DNA from: Smittia aterrima
Lineage: Eukaryota > Arthropoda > Insecta > Diptera > Chironomidae
Assembly (NCBI GenBank): GCA_033063855.1
Contig: CP093831.1
Span: 12,090,001-12,154,000, forward strand
Direction of reading: 5' to 3'
Length of the DNA: 64,000 bases
Both the position numbers and the translations under genes were made by a program. The notes beneath the pieces were generated by a model. It was not told the DNA's origin. It ran no database searches and saw nothing but the letters and a program-made list of their open reading frames with translations. Positions 48,896-61,313 of the stretch are shown piece after piece (the first letter of the stretch is position 1; the number at the start of each line of letters is the position of its first letter).

Positions 48896-49979
48896 CTAAA
48901 TGTTTTCAGTGAACAGCATTAGACTTTAGCATTTACCCAATTTTTTTCTATCGTATTTTTGATTAATCAATGTCAGTTGTTTTGTTCTCTGCCAAATACA
49001 AAATAAAAACCACAACCAATTGCAAAATAAAAAGAAAATTTATTCTTCCAACTTTTTTTTAAGCTCAACTTGAAATCAAATAAATTTAACATTACAAAAA
49101 AAAAACTAATAAAACTAAACAGAAACAGAAAGTCTTTCGATTATTTCTGACAATTTTTATCAAAATTATTCGAAAGATAGTTGAGGGAAGGGTTTGTGTG
49201 ATAAAAATTAAAAGAGTGAGCACAGGAATCGAATAAACATCGTTTTACTTCCACCAGGAAATTAGATTAAAAGAAAGATTAAGATGTGATTGCTTTGTCA
49301 AGTTATAATTAAAAACTAAGATTCACATTTAAATTCTCAAAATCATAAACGCTCGAAAATTAATCACAAATAAATGTTTTTTTTTATCTTAACAAAACTT
49401 AGCGAATTCATTTCGTTTTCTAGTTTCTGAGGAGAATCAAACAGTCAATCAGAAAGCTCAAAAGACCTTGAAAGCTATTCGCAATGTACGTAGTAAAAAA
49501 CAAAAAATATTTGACTTCTCTTCGTAGATTTTTTCCTTCAAAATTGTGAAACCTTCCCCATCACTCTTAAAATTCCTGGTTTCCCCTTTTCAGTAAGCTA
49601 CGTAACTTACGAAAAGCTCCTTGAGCTTAAATACAAATCTTTTCTTATTTCTCAAAAAGTGAATTCAAAAGCTTACAAAACAAAAATTTAATTACGAGAC
49701 AAACAAAAAATTTTCTTAAAACTTTAGAAAATTTCTTATTCTAATTTACATTTTAAATCGAAATGTGACTTAACTTGCTATCAACTTAATCTTGATGAAA
49801 GTGCGACATGCAGTACAAAAAAGTGAGTTAAAAGGAATAGTCACGAGAAGAGGAATTTAAATAGTTTTTCTTCAATTAAATGCAAGAGGGTTTCTTATTA
49901 ACGAGCTTCACAGCTCTTTTCTACGATTCGGAAGCAAATTGGATCGATGATTGTTCGAGATGACGATGATGAATTAAGC
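48896..49979 (-). other. Slipper 3' UTR of the short form, or intron of the long form
   Basis: 1.1 kb, strongly AT-rich, no coding signal on either strand. Its role depends on whether the exons at 47190-48895 belong to slipper. Confidence 0.5.
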
Positions 49980-52900
49980 CTAATACTGTTTTTCACTCCA
50001 CGGAGCTTTTCTCGAAGATTCTGGCGATGATTCGCTATCGCGAGGTCTCGGAATCGTTTTACGACCTCCGTTCTTCAAGAAGCATTCCCAAGTGAATTGC
50101 GATCCGCCTCGATGAAACTCAAAGTCTCCGCCCGTCGACAAATCGTCGATGGACTTTGAATAAATCTTTTCGGGCGTCTCTGGGTCTTCGATCTCATAAG
50201 AATCAATAGCATCAAGGCTTTGTTGCAATCGAACTGAAAGCTTTGTCTTGGTTTTTGTCTTTTTCGTTCTAATGTAAATGTAATCTTCTTCAGCCAGCTC
50301 ATACGAGCCGACCGCGTCTAAGCTTTCGAAACGCTTGTAAAACATTAGATCAAAGTTAATTTTGGCTTTTGGAGTTGTGAGCTCTTCGAATTGAATCTTT
50401 TTCTTTGGATCTGTGCTGTTTTTACGTGAACCCGAACCTTTCGTTTTCTTTTCATTCGATGGCAACAATTGTCGATTCTCGAGATCAGAATACGCTTTGG
50501 GAAGCTTCTTGTACTTCTTTTTGTTTTCATTAGAAGAGCTGTTTCCAACGAAAGAGAAACAGCCAACAGAAACATTTCGTTCGGAGTTGTCGGTATCGTA
50601 ATCGTGGCTTTCGTTCGATTGCTCATGTGACGTTATCGAAGTTGAGCTCATCTTACGATGTTCATTATCGCCATTTTCGAACTTTATTGAATCCCTTTCG
50701 CAATAAATCGTGTGGTAGTTCGTGTTAGTGTAATGATGAATATTGTTGGAAGTGGCGATTGAACTATCGCAATGGTCGACGCTGTTACCTAATAGGATAT
50801 TGTCAGTGGAAGTTGACGTCGATGAGCGAGACTTGTTATCTAAATTAGGTGCAGATTTGACTAAATTGTGAAATCGTTCAGCAGGCCGAAGAGCAGGGAG
50901 GAAGCCTCGTTCACCACGTTGGTGCGACATCGATGATGGACCCCACGTCTTGCCTTTGGTTGTCGTCGACGACGCATCGTCATCGGAGGGAACTTTAGAA
51001 AGTTTTAAATCAATTAAAAGTTTTCAAAATAAATCTCTTCCTACAGCTCTAATTTTTTTTTCATTGGGGAGATCGTCGATTGTGAACCTAACTTTGAATT
51101 GAACTTGAGGGATCAAAAAACTCTACATGCAAATGAACATGATAAAAAAATCAATTCTAGGAAAAAAATTTGCAAGCTAACATGACAAACGAACGGAGAA
51201 AAATTGTTCGAAAAATATGAAAACAAAAACTTTAATTTCAAAGACGATTTTACAACTCAACAAAAGAGACAAATTTTCTTTGGTCAATTAGACAAAGTCT
51301 TTGGGAGCTTTCTAAGCTATATTTGGTGGTTGGACAACTCACGCGCTATTGCTCTCAACCGAGGTTTAATTGCTGGTGATCCAGGAGGAGTCTCAGCTTG
51401 TAGATTCGATTCGTCAACGCTTCCCGAGTGCTTTACGGTTATTTTGTGCTTGAAGTCTAATGGGAAAGAGATTTGTCCCGGAGCTTTCTTCAGCAGCTGC
51501 TGAAGGAAAATTTTAATGAAGTTTACGGTTACAAAACAAATTGCTCATCACTTACCCTCAGTTTAGACGTTCCAATCTTCCCGCGTCGTTTGACTGGCGT
51601 TGGAGCATTGTTCATAATTATTTTGAGTTCACGACCTAACAAGTCGAGTTCACGGTTCTTCAATTCTTGCGCAAGTTTCATAAGATTTTCTTGTTCACGC
51701 TTTTGCTGTTGTTGCATTCGACTGAGTTCCTCTTCTTTGCAGCGTAATTCCTGAATAAAATGAAGATTGATTAGTTTAAATAATTTATTATTTCGGATCA
51801 AAGCAAAAAAAAACTCTTTAATGAAACCAAGGAAGATGAAAGAATAAAGGCAAACAAACGATTGTGGAAAGCGTGATTAAAGATCCTCGAGATCCGTCTT
51901 ACCTCCTCGAAATTCTTAAAAGCCTTAATTTTACAAGAACGGACATTTAAAGAAGGGAATAGAACAGAAATAGTGAGAATTGTATTTATGTCATGTCTTC
52001 AAAATATTGAAGTCACTTTGAGGTGCTAAGTAGCGCTAATCAAATCTCTAATCTCTCACCTTTTCCTTTAAACGCAGCTCGTGTAGGACCTCAGCGATTT
52101 CTTTTTTCCAGCAGTCTTGCATGTTGTGAAAGGATTCGTGCGGCGTTTGCATGAAGCCTGAAACTGCTATGTCTTCCAGCTCTTTCATGATCGTCTTGAA
52201 TTGCGGTCGCTTGTGTGAATCAATCTCCCAACAAGCTGAAAAAAATAGAAAGTTAGCAAACTTTCTTGTTTATAAGTAAATAATCTCACATTTCATTAAG
52301 TTTCCCCAAGCCTCCGGACAAGTTTTAGGAATCGGAAGGGTCAAAGTATTCACTGCGACGCCATAAGCCACGGAAAGAGAATCGAATCCTTTATAAGGAA
52401 TTTCTCCAGTCAAAAGTTCCCAAAGCAAAACTCCATACGACCAAACATCGGAAGCTCTAAAAATAAACCGATTAGGAAACACTTTTCAAAGCAATTTTAG
52501 TAATAACTCACTTTGAATAAGTTCCACTTCGAATAACTTCAGGAGGCATCCAAGCGTACGTTCCAGCCGCCGACATTCTCGTTGTGTTATATGCTTCGCG
52601 TGCAAGTCCAAAGTCAGTGATTTTCAAAGTTTTACCACGCAAATCCCCATCGTCAATCGATTGACTTATGAGAACGTTTGAGCTTTTTAAATCACGATGA
52701 ATTACGGAGATCGGAGCACCGTTATGGAGATAGTTCATTCCACGACCAATTTGAATCGCCCAGTCAATCAGAACATCTGGTGGAATTCTTCTATTTCCAG
52801 ATAGAATTCTATTCAATGATCCACCAACCGCGTACTCCATCACAAGACAAAACTTTGGCGGTTGAATGCAAATACCCCGCAGCGACACTATATTCGGATG

Positions 52901-53478
52901 GTTGAGTGTGCAGAAGAGTTTCGCTTCTTGCATGACATTTCTTCGAGTCACTTCGTAATCTAGTTCTGGATTATGGCGAGCTTCTTTCACAGCGACGAGT
53001 TCATTGTGCAATACAGCTCGTTTCACTTCTCCAAAGCCACCTAAGAAAATATTCCTTAGATAAGTTAGACTTAGTTGATAGTAAAATAACTTACCAGCTC
53101 CAATGACTTCTTTAACGTCCAGGTCGTCATAGCTAATTTCATCAGGATCTGCACTTCGTAGCATAAGATCATCGTTAGTGACATAGTTAGCTGGAAAAAT
53201 TCCAACTCTGTCTCCTATCTTCCCTGTCCACCAACCGTAATCACCAGAGATGGACTCATCCTTCGATAAAACCCAAATAATTTGTCCAACTCGAAGATCC
53301 AGCTCATCTTCACCTGTCAAAACCAGAGATTTTGATTAATCGAAATCAAGTGACTTGCAAAATTCAATGGTAATTTACCTTGAGCTTGATAATCAAATTT
53401 AGCTGTGTAAAGAGGCGACTCCTGATTGTCGGATATCGAGTAATTTCCAAAAGTCTCGTTGGGGCTATCAGAAGACAT
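49980..53478 (-). CDS. slpr: Slipper, mixed-lineage kinase (JNK kinase kinase kinase level, MAP3K)
   Basis: Ser/Thr kinase that activates MKK4/MKK7 in the JNK pathway, for example in dorsal closure. Exons 53379-53478, 53095-53313, 52512-53040, 52290-52456, 52060-52235, 51556-51750, 51343-51499 and 49980-50992 join in phase to 851 residues. Order: SH3 domain (YTAKFDYQAQGEDELDLRVG, DYGWWTGKIGDRVGIFPANY), kinase domain with P-loop GAGGFGEV, lysine AVKEA, HRDLKSSN, DFGLA and PPEVI, then a leucine-zipper coiled coil (VLHELRLKEKELRCKEEELS), a CRIB-like Rac/Cdc42 site (ISFPLDFKHKITV), and a Ser-rich tail with KTWGPSSM. Order and motifs are those of MLK proteins. The start MSSDSPNETF is the first ATG. 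The short tail ends SEKQY; a longer one is likely through the exons at 47190-48895. Confidence 0.95.
51903..51923 (-). other. slpr: Candidate 21-base microexon in the slipper zipper
   Basis: Within the 309-base intron that splits the leucine zipper, the minus strand reads an AG acceptor (ATTAAG), 21 bases coding AFKNFEE in phase 0, then GTAAGAC. Inclusion would give KEK-AFKNFEE-ELRCKEEEL, adding exactly one heptad and keeping the frame. A second AG inside would give a 12-base version (NFEE). No transcript evidence is available here. Confidence 0.4.
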
Positions 53479-54001
53479 TGTTTATAAATTGCGTCGCTCC
53501 GCAAAAATTCATCGAAAGATGATCTATCGAAAATATTTCAGGCACTGGATTGAAACTCCCATTGAGGTTTTAACACTAGCTACGTTCTCTTGTGACGAGG
53601 ATTTGTGCAAATTTGAAAAAACTCGAAAAAACACGAAACTTTTCTTGCGAAACAAGTTTCTCGATTTAAAGCGAAACCTAAACAAACTGAACCTTCCACT
53701 TATTTCGAACGACTTGTAGCACTTTCGACCGTTTGTTTTATTACATATTAAAGCTTGTGGAAGTATCTAACTAAGAATTATTGACGAAACTTGAAGATAT
53801 TGTTCGGATGAAATGTCAAAACTGGCCTAAACTTTTATAACAACAAAAAATTTATACCAGAAGTGACGTGCCGACACAAATTGTATTGCAAATTTTTTTT
53901 CGCTTTTGTGTAAAGTCTTCGCGCCAAAACCAAGAAGGAACAAACATTTTGCAGTTCTAATCAAGTTAAGCGAGAAAGAAGTTAAATAATAATCAAAAAC
54001 T
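53479..54001. promoter_or_regulatory. Divergent promoter of slipper and MCM4
   Basis: 523 bases between the two start codons, containing the E2F-type site listed separately close to MCM4. Frames reading through it on the plus strand are antisense to the slipper first exon and have no homology. Confidence 0.55.
53918..53929. promoter_or_regulatory. E2F-type site upstream of MCM4
   Basis: TTCGCGCCAAAA, on the other strand TTTTGGCGCGAA, is a perfect match to the E2F/DP consensus TTTSSCGC. It lies 73 to 84 bases before the MCM4 ATG. MCM genes are classic E2F targets in animals, so a role in G1/S control is likely. Confidence 0.7.
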
Positions 54002-56764
54002 ATGTCTCAACCAAATCAAACACCACGTCGAGATGAAGAATCGATAAATTCTCCTGGTAAGTGACAAATCTCAAGCAATAGCTGAATTCTAAGATTTTGA
54101 ACAATTTCTTAATTTTCTAGAAGTGGACACTCCGATGAGAATCCCAACGAATCCAGCATCTGGCCGAACACCATTGCATGAAGGATCCGATTCATTTAGT
54201 TTGCCTAGTGCAACTCCTCGACACATGAGTCAATCGGAGATCGATATGGGATCACCTTTAAATTATGGAACGCCAAGCTCAATTGGTTCTATTCGAACTC
54301 CTCACTCAGGGATTCAACAAACTCCTTTGAAGCTTCGACCAGATGTTAGAGGAGACAAGAGAGTTCGACAAGTTGCATTGGAACCTATCAGCGAAGTCGA
54401 CACGCCATCAGAGAGTGGAACAACGAGTCAGGCTCAATTGATGGTTTGGGGAACAAATGTTGTCATCAGCGAGTGTAAGACTAAATTCAAAAACTTCATC
54501 ATGCGCTACATTGACCCGGAAGCTGAACAGGATGAGATTGAGGAAGGAATGAATCTCAACGAACCTCTCTACATGCAAAAGCTCGATGAAGTTAATTCAT
54601 TGGAGGAGCCTTATTTAAATGTTAACTGCGCTCATCTCCGAATGTTTGACGAGCAACTTTACAATCAACTCATCTGTTATCCCCAAGAAGTTATTCCTAC
54701 TTTCGATTTGGCTACGAACGAGATCTTCTTTGACAAATATCCTGCAGCGTTATTGGAACATCAAATTCAAGTTCGACCATTCAATGCAGAGAAAACTCGA
54801 AACATGAGAGCTTTGAATCCTGAAGATATCGATCAATTGATCTCCATCAGTGGCATGGTCATTCGTTGCTCAAACATCATTCCCGAAATGCGTGAAGCTT
54901 TCTTCAAATGCATCGTCTGCTCATTCACAACGTCAGTTGAAATTGATCGTGGTCGCATTCAGGAACCAAATTTGTGCACGCATTGCAACACAAATCACTG
55001 TTTCCAACTGGTTCACAATCGCTCACATTTCACGGATAAACAACTTATCAAATTACAAGAATCTCAAGAAGACATGGCCGCAGGACAAACACCTCATAAT
55101 GTCTTAATTTTCGCTTACAATGATTTGGTTGATAAAGTTCAACCTGGAGATCGTATCACGGTGACTGGAATCTACAGAGCAATTCCAATTCAAGACAATC
55201 CTCGCATGCGAAATGTCTCTTCAGTCTACAAGACGCACATCGATGTTGTTCATTTCAGAAAGTTGGACAAGAAACGATTGTACGAGTCAGAAGATGGCAA
55301 AGAGCATCTTTTCTCACCTGAACGCATTGAGCTGATGCACACTTTGGCACAAAAGCCAGATGTTTATGACAGACTCGCAAGAACGATCGCTCCATCAATT
55401 TATGAAAACATGGACATCAAGAAAGGACTTTTGTTACAGTTGTTTGGTGGCACAAAGAAGAAGCATTCTGTTGGCGGTCGTCAAGGTTTTCGATCTGAAA
55501 TCCATATTCTGCTTTGTGGTGACCCTGGAACATCGAAGTCTCAATTGTTAAAGTATGTTTACAACTTGATTCCTCGCTCACAGTACACTTCAGGAAAGGG
55601 ATCGTCTGCTGTTGGTCTCACTGCCTATGTCACCAGAGATCCAGACACTCGTCAGTTAACATTACAAACGTAAGTTTTTATTTAATTATTTTGAAACGAT
55701 GGTTTAATAACATTTACTTAACTTAACAGTGGCTCGTTAGTACTTGCTGACAACGGAATTTGTTGCATTGACGAGTTTGATAAAATGAATGATGCAACTC
55801 GAAGTGTTCTCCACGAAGTTATGGAACAGTCAACTCTAAGCATCGCCAAAGCAGGAATTATTTGTCAACTAAATGCTCGAACATCGATTCTCGCTTCTTG
55901 CAATCCATCAGAATCACAATGGAACAAAAACAAAACAATCATTGAGAACGTCAACTTGCCACATACTCTAATGTCGAGATTCGATTTGATCTTTTTGATT
56001 CTTGATCCTCAAGACGAACTGTTTGATAAACGATTGGCTGCTCATCTCGTTTCACTTTATTATTCTGGAAATGTCGAGGATGAAGACACATTGTTTGTAA
56101 GTACTCAAGAATTTTAAATTTAGCAACCAAATAATTCAAATCATTCTAAACAACAGGACATGGGAATTTTGAGAGATTACATTGCTTATGCTCGAGAACA
56201 TGTTCACCCAAAATTGACGGATGAAGCTCAACAAAGATTGATTCAAGCCTACGTCGACATGAGAAAGATCGGCTCTGGTCGTGGACAAATCTCAGCTTAT
56301 CCTCGTCAACTGGAGAGCTTGATTCGTCTCGCTGAGGGACATGCTAAAGTTCGTTTAAGCCAGAAAGTAGAATTGGTTGACGTCGAGGAAGCATGGCGCT
56401 TACATCGCGAGGCATTGAAACAATCGGCAACTGATCCATTGTCGGGTAAAATCGATGTTGGAATCTTAACCACTGGTCTCTCAGCCACAGCCAGAAAGAA
56501 GCGAGCTGACCTCATTACATTCATCAAAGATATTTTAAAGAAAAAGAACAAGATGAAGACTATTCCATATCAAAAGTTCTTCTCCGATGTCAAAGAAAAT
56601 TCTCAAATTGTAAGTTCAAGGACTTGACTGGTTTTGACACATGTTCTTCAATTTATTTTTCCCTTTCACAGCTCATAACTCGCGAAAACTTCGAAGACGC
56701 TCTCAAGGAACTTCAAGACGACGGCGTTGTTACAGTAATGGGCAACACAGTTCGCATCTGTTAA
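54002..56764 (+). CDS. Mcm4: MCM4, subunit of the replicative MCM2-7 helicase
   Basis: ATPase subunit of the CMG helicase that unwinds DNA at replication forks; the fly orthologue is disc proliferation abnormal (dpa). Exons 54002-54056, 54121-55669, 55730-56096, 56157-56609 and 56672-56764 give 838 residues, slightly shorter than fly and human. The Ser/Thr/Pro-rich N-terminal tail has many TP and SP sites for CDK and Cdc7 control. A zinc finger of the CxxC..CxxC kind follows (FKCIVCSF, NLCTHCNTNHC). The AAA+ core has Walker A GDPGTSKSQLL, Walker B GICCIDEFDKMND, sensor-1 Asn in ILASCNPSES and the arginine finger SRFDLIF. The C-terminus is a winged-helix fold ending GNTVRIC. All catalytic residues are present. 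Confidence 0.98.
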
Positions 56765-59700
56765 GACTAAGTTTCATTATTGTTCAGATTAAGTTTTTGT
56801 CTGCATGTAAGTTCAAATCGCAAATTAAAGTTTTTCATCATTTTCATTTTATAAAAACAATTTCATGAAAATTTTATTGCTTTCACCAGACTTAGGTAGA
56901 CGAGTTAAAGTTTGTTTCAGAAAAGTTTTTGTTATTCTCAAAGCTAAACATCAAAAACATTAAACTTTCATCGTTAAAGCCTTTAATTTAAAGACCAAGA
57001 AGCAATTTCATTTGATATGATAGTTGTGTCATGAGTCATGACTGAACTAATCTGCAATCAGATCTCAAGTTTATAATTCCAATAAAAAAGTTTTCCACGA
57101 GACTGTAAGTCGCCGTCTATTAGACACTGAAGAGAGTCTGAATCTTCTTTATCACATCGTCATGAGGTGCAGAAGTTTAAACTGCTCTTGGGATTTCACT
57201 AACCGTTTTCATCTGTTGAATGTTTACCAAGAGAGAGTAAAAAGTTGTCGGAAAATTTCTCTCTGAGAAAAAGAGGAATTTTCATGAAGGAAAATAAAAT
57301 TTGAGAGTGACACGAAACTCATGATTTAATATTTTCCTTAGTCCTCTCGACATGTTTCAGAAACGATCTTGAATTCACGTTCGTCGCAGCGACAATTGTT
57401 CTTCCGATGTTTGAATTTTCCTAATGCGAGAATCGTGAGTAATCGCAATGTTTGAGTGTTGATTCGAAACAATATAACACGTTCGCTGTTCGTGATGCTA
57501 AGAGACTAAACTCCTAAAGTCGGCTCAATGATTTAATGGCTCGAACTGTTGTTGACCTTATAATTACCGTCGCTAAGCGTTTCTCTTCCGCAAGAAATTA
57601 CGACTTATGCTTGAAACCCAAAGAGCTGCGTCTTTCTTCGTTTATTCAATTAAAACAATTTTCTTCTCATTCGATTGCGTAAGAGTCATCTCCGGTTGTC
57701 ATTCATCAAGCTCTGGGAGAACTTTCATCAACTTCATCAAGCAGAACAAAGAAAAGCTATTAAATGTTGATCGACTTGGGGGAAATTCTTTAACTTCGCA
57801 CAACACACTTGACTTTGTTTGACTTTTTCAGATTGAAAGATGTAAAAACAAAAAAGCTGAAAGCTTAATTGCGATTATGTCACTTTGAAGAATTTAATAT
57901 CGTGTCACGCGTAGCAAACAGCGGCTTTTTAAAAGCCTTTCCACATTTCTCTGCAGGCACACGAATGAAAAGCGCAAATATTTCCCTAGACTCTTAATGA
58001 TATCTTTGTCATTGATTCATGTATGTAAGAACATTTTAATGATTCGTCACATGCGATTCTAACATTTATTCGCGTTGCTATAGAGCAAAGAAATTTCAGA
58101 TTTGCGAGATAGCAAAAACCAAGAAATGAAACGAAAAAAAAAGTTTGTGGTGGAAAAGCTTTTGCGGTTTCTTAGCTTTCCATAAAATTTTGTGATCTTA
58201 AATTTTTTCAAAACTTTTGACGAGATTTGAAGGACTCTCGTAAACTTTTGTTGTAAATTAATTAAAATTTATTAATGAAAAATTAAAGTTTTTTAATTGA
58301 GTTAAGAGAGTTAACTCAGTTGGGCAATGAAATCAACGAAGTCATAGCAAAATGTAAAGCTAATTTCATTCGAAAACTATCAACACTGAAATTAATAAGT
58401 TCTCGCTGCTTCTCCGATTCAATTAACCCAAACAAGATTTAATTTGAATTATTCAGTAATTAATCGCTATCAATAAGCTTCTCAGATAGGGCGGAATAAT
58501 TGCAAATAAAAAAGAAATTTATCGTTGTAATAAATCGTGCCATCCGTTTTCCGCGTCTTAAAGCGAGAAAGATGAATTCTTCTTCTTCGAATGAGGCATG
58601 AAAGGAAAATATTCCCTGAAGCAAAGCTTTCAATGTGAATACCTTCGAGTAAGCAGAAAAGATTTTGATATTGGCATAGGGTGAGAGCAATAACTGTAAA
58701 CATTCTCAAGCATGAGGCTCATTTATGAAAAAGTCATCAAATTGATAGAAAGCTTATCAATTTGTACGGAAAATCTCTTTTCTCTCGTGATTTTCCTCTC
58801 TTTGCTCTCTTCGCAGAAAAAAGCTTCTCTCGCAACCACAAAACCCGTTCAAAGCATTTTCCTCAAACAGTTTTCATCGAAAGTTTCCCTCGGTCGGTCG
58901 GCAAAGCTTTTAACTCGCAGAAAAATTGCTCAACTCTCATAAGTATCTGAAAGAAAAGTTGTTGAATAACTGAAGCAAAAGAAAAATAATTTTAAGCTCA
59001 TCAAGTCGAATAAAATATTTACGAGAAGTGAAAAGGAAAATTAAAAGAAAAGCGCCCTGCAAAAGGGGGAAAAATAATCTAAAATCCAACAAGTGTGTGC
59101 TCGAAAGGTATAGAAGGAAAAATTAAACGCTCATAAAGTAGGTTCGCAACGAGAGGAAGGAAAACTTTTGCTTCGTTGCAAATTTATGTGAAAGCTTACG
59201 CTATTTCTTTGCCTTTGAAATATTTCTCCACGCTCATTGGCATTCTCGAGTCGAAGATATTTTTGTGTGTTATTAGGGAATCTTTCGAGAAAAGAAATTT
59301 TTGCTTTCGTTGTGGATGAAGCCTTTGATGCTGCAGGCGATAGAGGAGAACTGTCATGACCTTGATCGGGAGCAAAAATAGGGAAAATGAGAAATATTCA
59401 CTCGCAGCTGCTAAGCATACGAATTGCTTGTTAGCCACCTCAATTCTGCTTCTTCTTCTTCTTCGAAGAAATTTTTAGTTCAACTTGATTTTAACAACAA
59501 TTATTAAAAGTTTTCTATTATCAAGGATTCTTTAGATTCCGCGGGTTTCCTTAAAAGACTTTTCAGAGAAACTCGTAATTAGCAGCAGAACTGAAAGAGA
59601 TTAAATCTCGTTGTTATTTTTAATTGGCTCTGTTTAACTCAGTCTCCAATGGAAATGGTTTCTTCTGACTAAGTAGGACTTACAAGAGAAAACAAAATGT

Positions 59701-61290
59701 AAATTTTCACTTGTTGCTTCGTAAAGTTGTTGCTTTGCTCTCGCTCATACACAGACTCAAGGGGAATTGGTATTTTATCTAATTTACGCTCCGCGTTACC
59801 CTCCAATACCTTTATTTACTTTCATTTCTCTGCCTTCCCCATCGGAAAAGATTTCCCCACAACAGAACTGAGTGTTTGCAACCTAACAACTTTGCTTCTC
59901 TGCAGACTCTTTAAATCAGAGCAGAAAATTATAAAATAATTAAGTTATGCTTTATAACATTGCCGAGAAGAAAAATGCCAAACGGACGAAGAAGAAAAAT
60001 ATTTTTTATCGACCGTAATTCTTTGCTCCGACCGCAACTATGACGGCTACGGTATCTTGTGAAAAACAATTTGAAATTAATGTTCTGAATGGATTTGTGG
60101 AATTGCGAAACCGTACTTTATGAGATTGCTGCAAGCTTGTAGACAAAACGAGACTCCTTTCTCCTTTATCGCATTTTTGCTTTTTCACGCGCGTTCTCGG
60201 CTCGACTTCTTCTCTGACAGGTTGAAAGAGTTGAAAAATCGATCTCGTGACGACTTCTCAAAGACATTACATGTTGCATATCGTTCTCATTCGTCGTCAT
60301 CAATTATGCAAGACTTCCTCCTCTTTTTACGTGTTAGCTTTTGTATGTGATATTATGTCGAGATTGACAAACGCTTTGGAAAACTAGAAACTTTCTAGCT
60401 TAGTCATTTATTATTTTATTTGCATTTGAAGCTAACTCAAGCCCGAACAAAAAGCTTCATTATTTGACTTTTGCTCAGCATTAAACTTTTATTTTCTTTC
60501 CTTTTAACTGATATTCTTTCTCGACTTTTGCAAAAGTTTTGGTTGGCTTAACGGAGGAAAAAATCTTTCTGACATTAAGTAAATTGTCATACTGTCGAGA
60601 AAATATTTTGCGTTATGGATTTACGAGGATAATGTGAGGCAGAACTTTTTTTTAATAAAACTCAGACAAAGCTTGAAAGCCTCAGTAAAGCTCGGGGAGA
60701 AAAAGATTCAATGATCAAGAGATGTAAAACGTGTTGAGTCTTTGATGTACGCCGGAAGGCTCGTCGAGAGTGTCTGACTTATACAAATTCTAAGCTTCAA
60801 GAGGAGAAAGTTAAAAGCTCTCTCAGCCCACAAACAACTTTCAGCCGTTAGCGAACTTTTCTTAGAAGGACTTCACATTAGTTTGACCTTTTGTCACCGA
60901 TTGAAATTATTAAGAGATGGATTCGTTCCTTTATTCGATGAAATGTGGAAACGAACGGTGATATCGTGATGGGATTCGAAAGGATCAACTGAATGCGGAC
61001 GAAGTGAAAGCGCTTTCATTTGAGAGAAATCTGTCAAAGGAAAATCCCGGAATGATAGGAAGCACTGCAAGTCATGAAAGAAAAGTTGGCTTGCGATAAG
61101 AAACACAAAAAGTTTTCTCGCGTCACTCGGAGACGTTTCATAATCCCACATCTCTTGATTTCTTTCAATCCTCACGAGATTGAAGAGCAAAAAATGAATC
61201 CGATTGTTTTCACTGAAATGTTGAGATTTCTCATCGGACGTCGAATTCTCACGACTTTTCATTTCAATTTCCACATTTTTCTGCTTCCAG
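56765..61290. other. Gene-poor interval downstream of MCM4 and upstream of the RGK-like gene
   Basis: 4.5 kb with only short, unsupported frames. The last exon start (61290/61291) is a splice acceptor, so part of this interval is probably a 5' intron of the RGK-like gene with a non-coding first exon that I cannot locate. No RNA gene or mobile element was recognised. Confidence 0.5.
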
Positions 61291-61313
61291 GTTTGAAGGC
61301 TCACGTTGCAGAA

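Noticed and set aside
53459..53719. Plus-strand frame in the slipper/MCM4 promoter.
   Set aside because: Antisense to the slipper first exon with no homology.
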